From the NCBI GenBank assembly GCA_045637425.1, contig JAZTZL010000037.1, positions 1 to 64,000 on the forward strand: a stretch of DNA of 64,000 bases. The letters are read 5' to 3'. This document shows positions 17,587-26,584 of the stretch, in pieces; within the stretch, counting starts at the first letter, position 1; every line of letters starts with the position of its first letter. Made by a program: the position numbers and the translations under genes. The DNA comes from CAJGBR01 sp045637425. GTDB lineage: Bacteria; Bacteroidota; Bacteroidia; Bacteroidales; Rikenellaceae. The notes under the pieces are model-generated. The model was not told where the DNA came from and searched no databases. It saw only the letters and a list, made by a program, of their open reading frames with translations.

Positions 17587-19131
17587 ATGGATACAATTAG
17601 AGTTAGTTGCGAAAATTGCGAAAAAAAAGATAGTTGCAAAGTAGATATCGGACGCGGATGCAGATTCTGCGTACCAAGTAATATCGATACAACAGAGGGT
17701 ACAACCGTAAAAGTTTGTGAAGGTGCACAAAAGTTGCACATAACCGATTGGCTGAAGGACTACCCAAACGTTGAAACATCAGAAATAGTTGAAGTTCGAT
17801 TCAAGAACACCAGAAAGGGCTACTATGCCAATGTAAACAATCTGCCCCTTTGCGAGGGTGACATCGTAGCCGTAGAGGCTTCACCCGGACACGATATCGG
17901 TATCGTATCACTCACAGGCGACATCGTTGGTCGTCAGATGAGAAGAATCGGATTTGTGCCGATGAATGGCGAATTCAAAAAAGTCTATCGAAAAGCGAAA
18001 CCTTACGACATCGAAAAGTGGCAGGAGGCTATTGCTCTTGAACACTCGACAATGATTAAATCGCGTCAGATTGCAGCAAGTCTGGGACTCGAAATGAAAA
18101 TTGGAGATGTTGAATATCAAGGCGATAAGGTCAAAGCCATATTCTATTATATAGCAGATGAGAGAGTCGATTTCCGTGAACTAATCAAGATTCTTGCCGA
18201 GCAGTTCAGAATCAGGGTCGAAATGAAACAGATTGGCGCTCGTCAGGAGGCAGGCCGAATCGGCGGCATCGGCTCGTGCGGACGCGAATTGTGCTGCGCA
18301 TCGTGGATGTCAAGTTTCAGCGCAGTAACTACAAACGCAGTAAGATACCAGGAAATATCGCTCAATCCTCAAAAACTTGCAGGTCAATGTGGCAAGCTCA
18401 AATGCTGTCTTACTTACGAAATTGACTCGTATATGGACGCTCGCCGGTCGTTCCCGAAAATTAATGCTCCCATCGAGATTATGGACGGCAACTATTATCT
18501 GATTAAGACAGACATCTTCAAACAGTTGATGTACTTCTCGACCGACCCCAATGGCGCCTCTTCAACAGCAGTTCCCGTAGACCGAGTGAGAGAATTACTC
18601 GCACTCAACAAACGTGGCATAAAGCCAGATGTGCTGGTTGATTTGAACTCAACGGGCAGCAAGGCTAACGAAGAGCCTCACTTTGCAAATGCAGTGGGCG
18701 AAGACAGCATCACTCGATTTGACAATGTCAGCAAACGCAAAAATAACAAACGTAAAAATCCGCGTCAAGACAAAAAGCGCAGAGATGGCCGAGATGTAAG
18801 AGAGACTCGCGATGAGAAAGAGATTCGTGAAGTCCGCGAAGTAAAAGAGCCTAAAGAGGTTAAGGAGGCAACAAGACCAACTGATAACCAAATGACGGCC
18901 AAGCCCGAAAAACAGAATCGTCAAAGTGAAACAATAACCAGCAAACCTGAACAAACTCAGGTTGCAGAGAAAATTTCAGCATCGCCCGAAAAGCAGGCAC
19001 AGAACGAGCAGGCGGGCAATGCTCCCAGAAATAACAGAAGAAATAACGGCAACAACCGAAATTTCAGAAATCGTCGTCCGGGCAACAGACCATTCAAACC
19101 TAAAGAGGACAAAAACGAATCACAACAATAG
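17587..19131 (+). CDS. ricT: RicT-like PSP1 domain protein with basic C-terminal tail
   Basis: The PSP1 domain covers about residues 75-290 and shows the conserved cysteine blocks GSCGRELCCASW and GQCGKLKCCLTYE. Extra N-terminal cysteines lie in CENCEKKDSC and GCRFC. In Bacillus, RicT (YaaT) forms an Fe-S complex with RicA/RicF that affects RNA processing; the role in this phylum is not established. Residues from about 375 to 514 are low-complexity: Lys/Arg with Glu repeats (REVREVKEPKEVKE), then Asn/Arg-rich, a likely disordered nucleic-acid-binding tail. The gene is followed in the same frame, after one TAG, by gldH. Confidence 0.85.
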   Translation: MDTIRVSCENCEKKDSCKVDIGRGCRFCVPSNIDTTEGTTVKVCEGAQKLHITDWLKDYPNVETSEIVEVRFKNTRKGYYANVNNLPLCEGDIVAVEASPGHDIGIVSLTGDIVGRQMRRIGFVPMNGEFKKVYRKAKPYDIEKWQEAIALEHSTMIKSRQIAASLGLEMKIGDVEYQGDKVKAIFYYIADERVDFRELIKILAEQFRIRVEMKQIGARQEAGRIGGIGSCGRELCCASWMSSFSAVTTNAVRYQEISLNPQKLAGQCGKLKCCLTYEIDSYMDARRSFPKINAPIEIMDGNYYLIKTDIFKQLMYFSTDPNGASSTAVPVDRVRELLALNKRGIKPDVLVDLNSTGSKANEEPHFANAVGEDSITRFDNVSKRKNNKRKNPRQDKKRRDGRDVRETRDEKEIREVREVKEPKEVKEATRPTDNQMTAKPEKQNRQSETITSKPEQTQVAEKISASPEKQAQNEQAGNAPRNNRRNNGNNRNFRNRRPGNRPFKPKEDKNESQQ

Positions 19132-19143
19132 CAGAAGGCTCAT

Positions 19144-19623
19144 TTGGTGGCAAAGTTGAATCTCATATCTACACTTAAGGTTGTGGCGACCTCTATAGCG
19201 ATGGTCGTTATTTGGTGTGGGTGCAGTGTCGAACATTCGGTCGTAGTGTCTGACATAACAGAACTGCATTGGCATCGAGACAGTGCACGCTATCTGGTAA
19301 TCGAAAATGAAGATTCGATAAATCAGCATTCGATTAACATTGTAGTCAGATATAATCCACGTTCTGTAGCAGAAAATCGTATGCAGCTTGCCATTGAGAT
19401 TCAGTCTCCTCAGGGGGAATTGTACAGAGATACGGTAAAGTGCGCATTGGGCAGCAAACAGACTAATGAACTGCACTCTGGACAAGTAAGATATCAGGAA
19501 AAAATCTACAAATTCATCGACAACGCCGTACTGAAGGACAAGGGTAAATATATTATAAAAATAAACCACTTTGAACAAGAGTGCATCGAAGGCATCACAG
19601 CCGTAGGAATATCAATAAACTAA
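19144..19623 (+). CDS. gldH: GldH-type lipoprotein
   Basis: A 159-residue envelope protein of the GldH family, named for gliding motility but widespread in non-gliding members of the phylum. It commonly follows the RicT gene. No ATG precedes the signal peptide, so translation must start at TTG 19144 or GTG 19147; the only early ATG would remove most of the hydrophobic segment. The signal peptide ends in VVIWCGCS. The lipidated residue would be Cys25 or Cys27, and neither has an ideal lipobox. The mature part is beta-rich, with no catalytic motifs seen. Confidence 0.75.
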   Translation: MVAKLNLISTLKVVATSIAMVVIWCGCSVEHSVVVSDITELHWHRDSARYLVIENEDSINQHSINIVVRYNPRSVAENRMQLAIEIQSPQGELYRDTVKCALGSKQTNELHSGQVRYQEKIYKFIDNAVLKDKGKYIIKINHFEQECIEGITAVGISIN

Positions 19624-19632
19624 CACAAGGAA

Positions 19633-20355
19633 ATGGCTAAAGGAAAGAATAAACTTGCACGTTTCGCCGAAAACGAAACATTTGAATGTCTGGTACAACC
19701 CCAATTCGAGGAAATCTTCCACAAAGACCACCAACTCAAGGGTAATTGGGGTAGCAAATTTTTCGGCAACAATAATCCTATTGTATTGGAACTCGGCTGT
19801 GGCAGAGGCGAATACACCGTAGCGCTGGCTAATATGTATCCCGATAAAAACTTCATTGGTGTAGATATCAAGGGTGCAAGAATGTGGCGTGGAGCAAAAA
19901 CGGCTACGGAGAACAAAATGAGCAATGTCGCATTCCTCAGAACTCGAATCGAGTTTATTGAGTCATTCTTCGGCAAAGATGAAATTTCGGAAATATGGAT
20001 TACGTTCCCCGATCCGCAGCTGAAAAAAGCACGAGTAAAAAAACGTCTGACTGGCACACTGTTTTTGGCTAAGTATGCTGATTTTCTGAAACCTGACGGC
20101 TGGATTAACTTAAAGACCGACTGCCGCCACCTGCACGACTACACAAAGGCAGTTGTGGACCACAACGGACTCGAGTGCGAGATAGCAAACACTGATATCT
20201 ACGGCACGGGATTTGCTGACCCGCTGTTATCGATTAAAACTCGCTATGAGGGCATCTTCCTCGACCGAGGCGTAAAAATCACCTACTTAAGATTCGCGCT
20301 CGGCGACAAAAAGCAATTCGAAGAACCTCTGTTCGAACCCGATAATCTGTTGTAA
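19633..20355 (+). CDS. trmB: tRNA (guanine-N7-)-methyltransferase
   Basis: Makes m7G46 in the variable loop of tRNAs using SAM. The 240-residue Rossmann-fold protein shows the SAM motif LELGCGRGEYT, the acidic loop IGVDIKGARMWRGA and the TrmB signature FPDPQLKKAR near the catalytic site. It starts 9 bases after gldH and ends at a bidirectional terminator, so it is the last gene of the ricT-gldH-trmB unit. Confidence 0.94.
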   Translation: MAKGKNKLARFAENETFECLVQPQFEEIFHKDHQLKGNWGSKFFGNNNPIVLELGCGRGEYTVALANMYPDKNFIGVDIKGARMWRGAKTATENKMSNVAFLRTRIEFIESFFGKDEISEIWITFPDPQLKKARVKKRLTGTLFLAKYADFLKPDGWINLKTDCRHLHDYTKAVVDHNGLECEIANTDIYGTGFADPLLSIKTRYEGIFLDRGVKITYLRFALGDKKQFEEPLFEPDNLL

Positions 20356-20363
20356 AATGAAAT

Positions 20364-20394
20364 AAAAAATCCTGCGAATAACGCAGGATTTTTT
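20364..20394. terminator. Bidirectional terminator between trmB and sdaA
   Basis: Stem AAATCCTGCG/CGCAGGATTT with A and T runs on both sides; the genes on either side converge. Confidence 0.88.
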
Positions 20395-20413
20395 CATTAT
20401 AATATTGCAAAAA

Positions 20414-21610
20414 CTATTCGTGAATTGTTGCGAGCCCGCCCTCGGCAGTCTCCTTATACAAACTCGGAAGGTCGTGTCCCGTCTGTTTCATAACCTTAAC
20501 GGTACGATCAAAGGTAACACGGTGTTTGCCGTCCGAGAATAACGAATACATTCCAGCGTCTACGGCACGTGCAGCAGCAAAGACATTGCGCTCGATACAG
20601 GGAATCTGAACCAATCCACAAACAGGGTCACAAGTCAATCCCAAGTGGTGCTCAAGCCCCATCTCGGCTGCGTATTCAATCTGCGCAGGCGTTCCTCCCA
20701 TCAACTGATTGGCGGCAGCTGCTGCCATGGCACAAGCAACTCCGACTTCGCCCTGACACCCCACTTCGGCTCCCGAAACAGAGGCGTTAGCGCGAACTAC
20801 GCTACCGAATAACCCCGCCGTAGCCAATGCTCGCAAAATGCGTATATCTACAAAATCGTGCGTATTCTGCAAATGGTACAGCACTGCTGGCAGCACTCCG
20901 CACGAACCGCACGTCGGCGCCGTAACAATTTCACCACCAGAAGCATTCTCTTCGCTTACTGCCAGCGCATAGGCATATAACATTCCTCGCGAACGCATCC
21001 AATCGCCATAGGTCTTAGCGCGAATCATATAATCGCCAGCCTTACGTCTCAGTCCGAGTCCACCAGGCAGTACACCTTCATTATTCAATCCTCGCTCAAT
21101 GGCAGATTTCATTACCGTCCAAGTATGGTTAAGGTGCTCCCAAATCTCCTTTCCCTCGAACTCCTCGACACATTCCCAATAAGACTTTCCACTATCCTCG
21201 CACCACTTCTGAATCTGCGCAATGGTATTCATCGGATAGACATTCTTCTTCGGAGCCTCCTTTATGGTCTCATTGGCCAATGCACCGCCACCAATACTAT
21301 ATATAGTCCACTCGTCTATGACACCACCTTCCGAATCCAACGCCTCGAACTTCATTCCATTCGGGTGGAACGGCAGAAATATCTTTTCCCAAACAATCTC
21401 CGTAGGCGCAACCGAACCCAATACGCTGAGTATGGCTACGTCGGTCATATGGCCTCGTCCCGTGAGCGAGAGGCTACCGTACAAAGTTACACGAAACCCC
21501 TTTGCATCGGGATTCTTCTCCAGAAACTGCATAGCAGCCTTCTTCGGAGCCATCGTATGACTACTCGAAGGGCCATCACCTATTCTATATATCTCTCTGA
21601 TTGACTCCAT
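20414..21610 (-). CDS. sdaA: L-serine ammonia-lyase (serine dehydratase)
   Basis: Iron-sulfur enzyme that deaminates L-serine to pyruvate and ammonia in the cytosol. Single chain of 398 residues combining beta (N-terminal, IGDGPSSSHTMAP) and alpha domains. The [4Fe-4S] cysteines lie in TAPTCGSCGV and DPVCGLVQIPC. It uses no PLP and should be oxygen-sensitive, in keeping with an anaerobe. It lies 6 bases after the MCE-protein gene and may be the last gene of that operon. The ammonia released could feed the Gln-independent CarAB proposed here (inference). Confidence 0.94.
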   Translation of the reverse strand: MESIREIYRIGDGPSSSHTMAPKKAAMQFLEKNPDAKGFRVTLYGSLSLTGRGHMTDVAILSVLGSVAPTEIVWEKIFLPFHPNGMKFEALDSEGGVIDEWTIYSIGGGALANETIKEAPKKNVYPMNTIAQIQKWCEDSGKSYWECVEEFEGKEIWEHLNHTWTVMKSAIERGLNNEGVLPGGLGLRRKAGDYMIRAKTYGDWMRSRGMLYAYALAVSEENASGGEIVTAPTCGSCGVLPAVLYHLQNTHDFVDIRILRALATAGLFGSVVRANASVSGAEVGCQGEVGVACAMAAAAANQLMGGTPAQIEYAAEMGLEHHLGLTCDPVCGLVQIPCIERNVFAAARAVDAGMYSLFSDGKHRVTFDRTVKVMKQTGHDLPSLYKETAEGGLATIHE

Positions 21611-21616
21611 TATACA

Positions 21617-22543
21617 CTATTTATCTTTGCGACCGAATAGCGAAAAATGGACATATCGCTTCGGATTAGCTTTCAAATCTTCCAACAGCAACGACAAATT
21701 TGAAGTCGCTTTAACCAATGAATCATAAAGTTCTTTATCCTCCATCAGAGCACCGACTGTTCCCTTACCCTCGTTGATATCGGACATTGCCTTATTTAGT
21801 TGCGCCATAGCACGTGTAGCCTCATTGACCATCGTAGGCAATTGTGCTGCCACAAGCGAATCGGACAGACTTGCCACATTTCTCAGCACCGAATCAACTC
21901 TATGTGAATTATCACCCAATGCCTTACTGAAACGATTCATATTATTGACCATTTCATCGAGGCCCGATTCATTAAGTTTGGCTGTAATCTGCTCAACATT
22001 AGCCAACATCTTGCTGATATTTTCAAGATTCTGTTCGCATAACAATGAATCGACTGCGCCCAAAGTCTCAATCAGTTCATTAACCACCAGCGACGCCTTT
22101 TTCTTGAGTGCATCTAACTCAGAACCTGCAATCTCAAACAGGTCGGGGTCCACTTCGGAAAAGAGCGTATCACCCGGCTCGAGATATTCGTCCGAATCAC
22201 CCAAATCTATTGCCAGCGCCTTACCGCTCAGCAAGTCGCCACTAAAAATTCTCGCTTTCGAATTGCGAGGAATTTTATACTTACTCTTAACGGTCAATTC
22301 CAACACAATCGGCGCACTCTCCGAATTCTGATTCAAAGTCATTCCAGATACCGTACCCACACGGAATCCCTTAATCATAATGGCAGCCGACTTGGCTATA
22401 CCATTAGCCTGCTTGTATGTTGTGTAGTATGTCTTGGAACTGGAAAAAACATCTTGTCCTTTCAAGTAGTTGAATCCAAAATAGAACAACAACAGCATTA
22501 ATACGCCAAATATTCCAATCTTTGTTTCTCGATTCAATTTCAT
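21617..22543 (-). CDS. MlaD family (MCE domain) protein
   Basis: A 308-residue membrane-anchored protein with one N-terminal helix (about residues 8-26), an MCE domain (about 38-120, with the typical GFRVGTVSGM block) and a long alpha-helical, coiled-coil-like C-terminus. MCE proteins form hexameric rings that move lipids between inner and outer membranes. The transporter ATPase and permease (MlaF/MlaE) are not encoded nearby and would have to come from elsewhere in the genome. It follows the amidase gene by 18 bases. Confidence 0.87.
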   Translation of the reverse strand: MKLNRETKIGIFGVLMLLLFYFGFNYLKGQDVFSSSKTYYTTYKQANGIAKSAAIMIKGFRVGTVSGMTLNQNSESAPIVLELTVKSKYKIPRNSKARIFSGDLLSGKALAIDLGDSDEYLEPGDTLFSEVDPDLFEIAGSELDALKKKASLVVNELIETLGAVDSLLCEQNLENISKMLANVEQITAKLNESGLDEMVNNMNRFSKALGDNSHRVDSVLRNVASLSDSLVAAQLPTMVNEATRAMAQLNKAMSDINEGKGTVGALMEDKELYDSLVKATSNLSLLLEDLKANPKRYVHFSLFGRKDK

Positions 22544-22561
22544 CGTTTTATATTTTTTAGT

Positions 22562-23680
22562 TTATTTCCTACCTGCCAATGAGCGTGCTTCGCTCGCTTT
22601 TATTATTTCACCGTTTTTCAGTCCTACGACGAATGCACCCTTATATGTGCGCGACAAAACCTTTCGTTGCGACATCGCCTCGTTGTAGTTCTCTGTTATA
22701 CCTATTATGTATCTATACCCTGTAGCCGATTTCTTTTCAACAATTCTGTTCTTATCTTTGCGAATTCGTCCTTTACTCAAGTCCATTTTCCCTGTTGAAC
22801 TTGCAATTTGGACTGCATATTGAATCAGGTCTGGCTTAACTTCTACGGGTTTCTCCTTCTTCGGAGCACTCGTTACTGCCAACGGAGTCGAGCCGTCAAT
22901 GGAGGTTTTGTACTTACAGAACGCTCTGAACAAAGATTGTGCATAGTGTTCTTTACCCTCTTTCGACGCAAGAATACGCGCATCTGTAGCATTCGAAATG
23001 AATCCATACTCAGCCAAAATGCTCGGCATTGCAGTCTTCCACAATACAAGGAACACAGCCTGCTTAACGCCTCGGTTCGGCATTCGCTTCTCCTTTTTGA
23101 ACTCCTCATTCACCAGACTCGCCAATTCGATACTCTGCACCTGATAGCCATACTGCATCAGCGAAAACATAATGTACGACTCGGCAGAATTTGGGTCAAA
23201 GCCTTCGTATTTTGTTGTGTAATCCTCTTCGTATGAGATTACGCTATTTTCCTTCTTCATCACCTCGAGGTTCTGATTGCTACCCTTTGCCCCCATCACA
23301 AAAACCTCGGTACCCGACGGCGTAGCCGACTTGTTTGAGTTGATATGAATTGAAATAAAGAGGTCTGCTTTCGCACGATTAGCGATATTTCCGCGCTCGT
23401 GCAATTCGACAAAACGGTCGTCCGAACGGGTATAAACAACCTTAACATCTGGATAAGCTTGTTTTATCAACTCGCCAAGACGCAATCCGACCCACAAATT
23501 AATATCTTTTTCCTTCAGATTTCGTGTTACAGCACCCGGGTCCTTACCTCCGTGTCCGGGGTCAATGACCACTGTAGTCAATTTGTTAAATCGAGTTTCA
23601 TTATTCTGAGCATCAACACTATAACTCAACAAACTCAACAATCCCAACAGCAAAAAAAATTTCATTTTGCAGAGTTTCAT
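22562..23680 (-). CDS. N-acetylmuramoyl-L-alanine amidase
   Basis: Zinc-dependent hydrolase that cuts the peptide from peptidoglycan glycan chains, 372 residues, exported (signal peptide ending near SVDAQ). The Amidase_3 domain shows the first zinc-ligand His in IDPGHGGKDPG, further His in DLFISIHINSN and the catalytic Glu in ILAEYGF. The C-terminal 80 residues look SPOR-like (YAVQIASS..., GYRYIIG) and may target septal peptidoglycan. It is the first gene of an operon with the MCE protein and sdaA, and divergent from the LptD-like gene across a shared palindromic promoter. Confidence 0.92.
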   Translation of the reverse strand: MKLCKMKFFLLLGLLSLLSYSVDAQNNETRFNKLTTVVIDPGHGGKDPGAVTRNLKEKDINLWVGLRLGELIKQAYPDVKVVYTRSDDRFVELHERGNIANRAKADLFISIHINSNKSATPSGTEVFVMGAKGSNQNLEVMKKENSVISYEEDYTTKYEGFDPNSAESYIMFSLMQYGYQVQSIELASLVNEEFKKEKRMPNRGVKQAVFLVLWKTAMPSILAEYGFISNATDARILASKEGKEHYAQSLFRAFCKYKTSIDGSTPLAVTSAPKKEKPVEVKPDLIQYAVQIASSTGKMDLSKGRIRKDKNRIVEKKSATGYRYIIGITENYNEAMSQRKVLSRTYKGAFVVGLKNGEIIKASEARSLAGRK

Positions 23681-23712
23681 TATCAGCTATGATATTAATT
23701 CTGTTTTTTTCA

Positions 23713-23730
23713 TTAACTTTGCAAAGTTAA
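23713..23730. promoter_or_regulatory. Palindromic divergent promoter (amidase / LptD-like gene)
   Basis: TTAACTTTG followed directly by its exact reverse complement CAAAGTTAA, an 18-bp perfect palindrome. It holds a TAACTTTG -7 box on the plus strand (23714-23721) and another on the minus strand (23722-23729). Expected leaders are about 25 bases to the LptD-like GTG and about 35 bases to the amidase ATG. Confidence 0.65.
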
Positions 23731-23752
23731 AAAAAATTTTTGGGTATTGTTT

Positions 23753-26425
23753 GTGAAAATTAAATATTCGTTGGCAATTCTGTTTTCGGTGGTTCTGTGT
23801 TGTGAATTTATACCTACACTCAGCAAGGCCGAAACGACAGATTTCAGGTATGCGACTCAACTTATCGACTCGATAAAGAAAATTAGTGAAGGAATTGATT
23901 CATTGAGAGTTGCAAGTACATTGACTCCAGATTCACTGGCTGCAGACTCGCTGGCTGTAGACACTGTAGCCAAAAAGAAAAAAAGTTTCCTTGATGATAT
24001 TATCACGGGTAAAAATAAGGACTCTCTGATTTATAACCTCAAAACTAACAAGGTTAGAATATTCAAAGACGGCGAAATCAACTACCAAAATATTCAGCTC
24101 AAATCGGCAGACCATATCAACATAGATATGGCTACGCGTGATGTCGAAGCGTATGGTATGCCTAACGATTCGGGTAAAACTACGCGTCCGATATTTGTAG
24201 ATAAAGGATCAGAGTATGTTATGGATACGCTAAGATATAACCTCAAGTCCGAAAAGGCCAAAATCAAGAGTGTATTCACAAAAGAGGGCGAAGGTTTTCT
24301 TCACGGTAAAGTAATCAAGAAGATGCCTAATAATGACATCAACATCGCTGGCGGTAAATATACTACCTGTGATGCCGAGCACCCCCACTTCTACATCGCA
24401 ATGACAAAAGCAAAATTGATTCCGGGCAAAAAAATCGTGACAGGTCCTGCATACTTCGTAATGGAAGATGTACCGATTTATTTCCTCGGATTACCATTCG
24501 CATTCTTCCCGATGCAGGGTGAACGTAATTCGGGTTTCATCATTCCGACATACGGCGAAGAGACTCAAAAGGGATTCTTCCTGCGTGATGGCGGTTACTA
24601 CTTCGCATTCAACGACTACATAGATATGACCGTCCTGGGAGGTATTTACACTAAAGGCTCTTGGGAGGCATCTATGAGAAGCAGATATATCAAAAGATAT
24701 AAATATAGTGGTAACTTTGCGTTCAACTACTCGAAAAACATCGTAGGCGAAAAAGGCTCTGCAGATTACATCAATTCGGGCAGTTACCGCTTGTCGTGGA
24801 CGCACACTCAAGACCCGAAGTTCAAACCAAATTCGAACTTCTCGGCGAGCGTCAATTTCTCATCAAGCGGCTACACAAAATATGGCAGCCAGACTATGGA
24901 CGAATATCTGAATACCCAGACCAACTCGAGTATCTCATACTCTAAATCTTGGCCAGGAAAACCCTATTCATTTTCGACCAACATCCAGCACTCACAAAAC
25001 TCTCGCGACTCGACCATCTCGTTGAGCCTGCCAAACGTTGTGTTCAACGTATCGAAAATATTCCCATTCAAGCGCAAAGAGGCTGTGGGTAAACAACGTT
25101 GGTATGAAAAAATTTCATTGAGTTATACGGGTACTCTCGCAAACAACGTGACTGTTAAAGAGGATAAATTGTTCACAGAAGAGATGTTCAAAAAGATGAG
25201 AAATGGTGTTAATCACCAAATTCCTATCTCAACATCTATGAATATTTTGAAGTTTATTACGATTAGCCCTACAGCCAACTATCAAGAACGCTGGTACTTC
25301 AAGAAAATCGACAAGGAGTGGAATCCCGCAACAAAAGCCGTAGAGGTTACGGATACAACATACGGATTCTATCGAGTGTATAACTACAACTTCTCGATGG
25401 GTATGTCTACGCGCATCTATGGTATGTTCGAGTTCAAAAACCCGAAATCGGCAGTAGTCGCTGTAAGACACGTTATGACTCCGAGTGTTTCGTTCTCATA
25501 CACACCTGACTTCGGTAAGGCAAGTTATGGTTACTACAAACCCATACAGGTAGACTCTACGGGTCGCATCGACTACTACTCACCGTACGAAGGTGCAATG
25601 TACGGAATACCGGGACGTTCAAAAGCTGCAATGTTGTCGTTCTCATTGGGTAATAATGTAGAGATGAAGGTGCGCTCGAAAAACGATACTACGGGCGTAA
25701 AGAAGATTAAATTGCTGGACAATTTGTCTATCAGTTCTTCTTATAACTTCTTGGCAGACTCAATGAATCTATCACCATTCTCTGTAAGCGGACGTACTAC
25801 ACTATTTGAAAACTTCGGTATCAACTTTAATGCTACGTTCGACCCATATCAAGTCAATGAGAATGGTACTAGAATAAATAAATTCTTGATTAAAGAGGGA
25901 AAACTCGCTCGTATGTCGAGTGCAAGTTTCTCGTTCGGATACTCATTCAATTCGAAAGGCAATACGCGAGGTGCGATGAATGATATTAATTCGGCGAATC
26001 CTACACCACCCGAATACACCGACTTCTTCAATCAAAACAATGTTGATGCGAATACCCAACGACAACTGACCTCGACCTACTATGAGTTCAGCATTCCGTG
26101 GAATTTCGGGTTCAACTATAGTTTCTCTTACTCGAATAACGGCAAGAGCAAAAATGTAACCCAGACACTCGGATTCAACGGTAGCCTTACACTCTCCGAA
26201 AAATGGGGATTCACGTTCAACGCTGGTTATGACTTTGAGATGAAAAAGTTGACTCCGGGTACATTTGCACTGACCCGCGATTTACACTGCTGGCAGATGA
26301 GTTTCCAATGGGTACCAATCGGTTTCCGCCAAAGTTGGAGCTTCAACATCGGAGTTAAATCGGCACTGCTGCAAGACCTCAAATATGACAAACGTAATAG
26401 TTACTACGACAACTTCTATTATTAA
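23753..26425 (+). CDS. lptD: LptD-like outer-membrane LPS assembly protein
   Basis: Large outer-membrane protein (about 890 residues): signal peptide, an N-terminal OstA-like periplasmic region (TNKVRIFKDGEINYQNIQLKSA..., GKYTTCDAEHPHFY), then a long beta-barrel rich in alternating aromatic residues, ending in an aromatic residue (FYY). It inserts lipopolysaccharide in the outer leaflet. GTG at 23753 is preferred as start: it gives a clean VKIKYSLAILF signal peptide 25 bases after the predicted transcription start. A TTG at 23747 is the alternative. The family in this phylum is divergent, so the name rests on overall architecture. The gene is monocistronic, with a strong terminator behind. 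Confidence 0.85.
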   Translation: MKIKYSLAILFSVVLCCEFIPTLSKAETTDFRYATQLIDSIKKISEGIDSLRVASTLTPDSLAADSLAVDTVAKKKKSFLDDIITGKNKDSLIYNLKTNKVRIFKDGEINYQNIQLKSADHINIDMATRDVEAYGMPNDSGKTTRPIFVDKGSEYVMDTLRYNLKSEKAKIKSVFTKEGEGFLHGKVIKKMPNNDINIAGGKYTTCDAEHPHFYIAMTKAKLIPGKKIVTGPAYFVMEDVPIYFLGLPFAFFPMQGERNSGFIIPTYGEETQKGFFLRDGGYYFAFNDYIDMTVLGGIYTKGSWEASMRSRYIKRYKYSGNFAFNYSKNIVGEKGSADYINSGSYRLSWTHTQDPKFKPNSNFSASVNFSSSGYTKYGSQTMDEYLNTQTNSSISYSKSWPGKPYSFSTNIQHSQNSRDSTISLSLPNVVFNVSKIFPFKRKEAVGKQRWYEKISLSYTGTLANNVTVKEDKLFTEEMFKKMRNGVNHQIPISTSMNILKFITISPTANYQERWYFKKIDKEWNPATKAVEVTDTTYGFYRVYNYNFSMGMSTRIYGMFEFKNPKSAVVAVRHVMTPSVSFSYTPDFGKASYGYYKPIQVDSTGRIDYYSPYEGAMYGIPGRSKAAMLSFSLGNNVEMKVRSKNDTTGVKKIKLLDNLSISSSYNFLADSMNLSPFSVSGRTTLFENFGINFNATFDPYQVNENGTRINKFLIKEGKLARMSSASFSFGYSFNSKGNTRGAMNDINSANPTPPEYTDFFNQNNVDANTQRQLTSTYYEFSIPWNFGFNYSFSYSNNGKSKNVTQTLGFNGSLTLSEKWGFTFNAGYDFEMKKLTPGTFALTRDLHCWQMSFQWVPIGFRQSWSFNIGVKSALLQDLKYDKRNSYYDNFYY

Positions 26426-26438
26426 AATACACTATAAT

Positions 26439-26477
26439 AACACAGCCCGACAGAATCTTGTCGGGCTGTGTTATTTT
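26439..26477 (+). terminator. Terminator of the LptD-like gene
   Basis: About 14-bp stem AACACAGCCCGACA/TGTCGGGCTGTGTT followed by ATTTT. Confidence 0.88.
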
Positions 26478-26553
26478 CACGATATACGAGCGTAACCACA
26501 GACTGCATTATTACACTTTTTTCCGATGTAGCATTGAATGTCAAAAAAATTTG

Positions 26554-26561
26554 TAAATTTG
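26554..26561 (+). promoter_or_regulatory. Promoter of the LytTR-prmA unit
   Basis: TAAATTTG -7 box, 24 bases before the ATG at 26585. Confidence 0.55.
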
Positions 26562-26584
26562 CGTTGTAAAATATCAATCTTGAA

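Noticed and set aside
18781..18880. Repeated RE/KE codons in ricT considered as a DNA repeat or CRISPR
   Set aside because: They are irregular, in frame, and encode a low-complexity charged protein tail.
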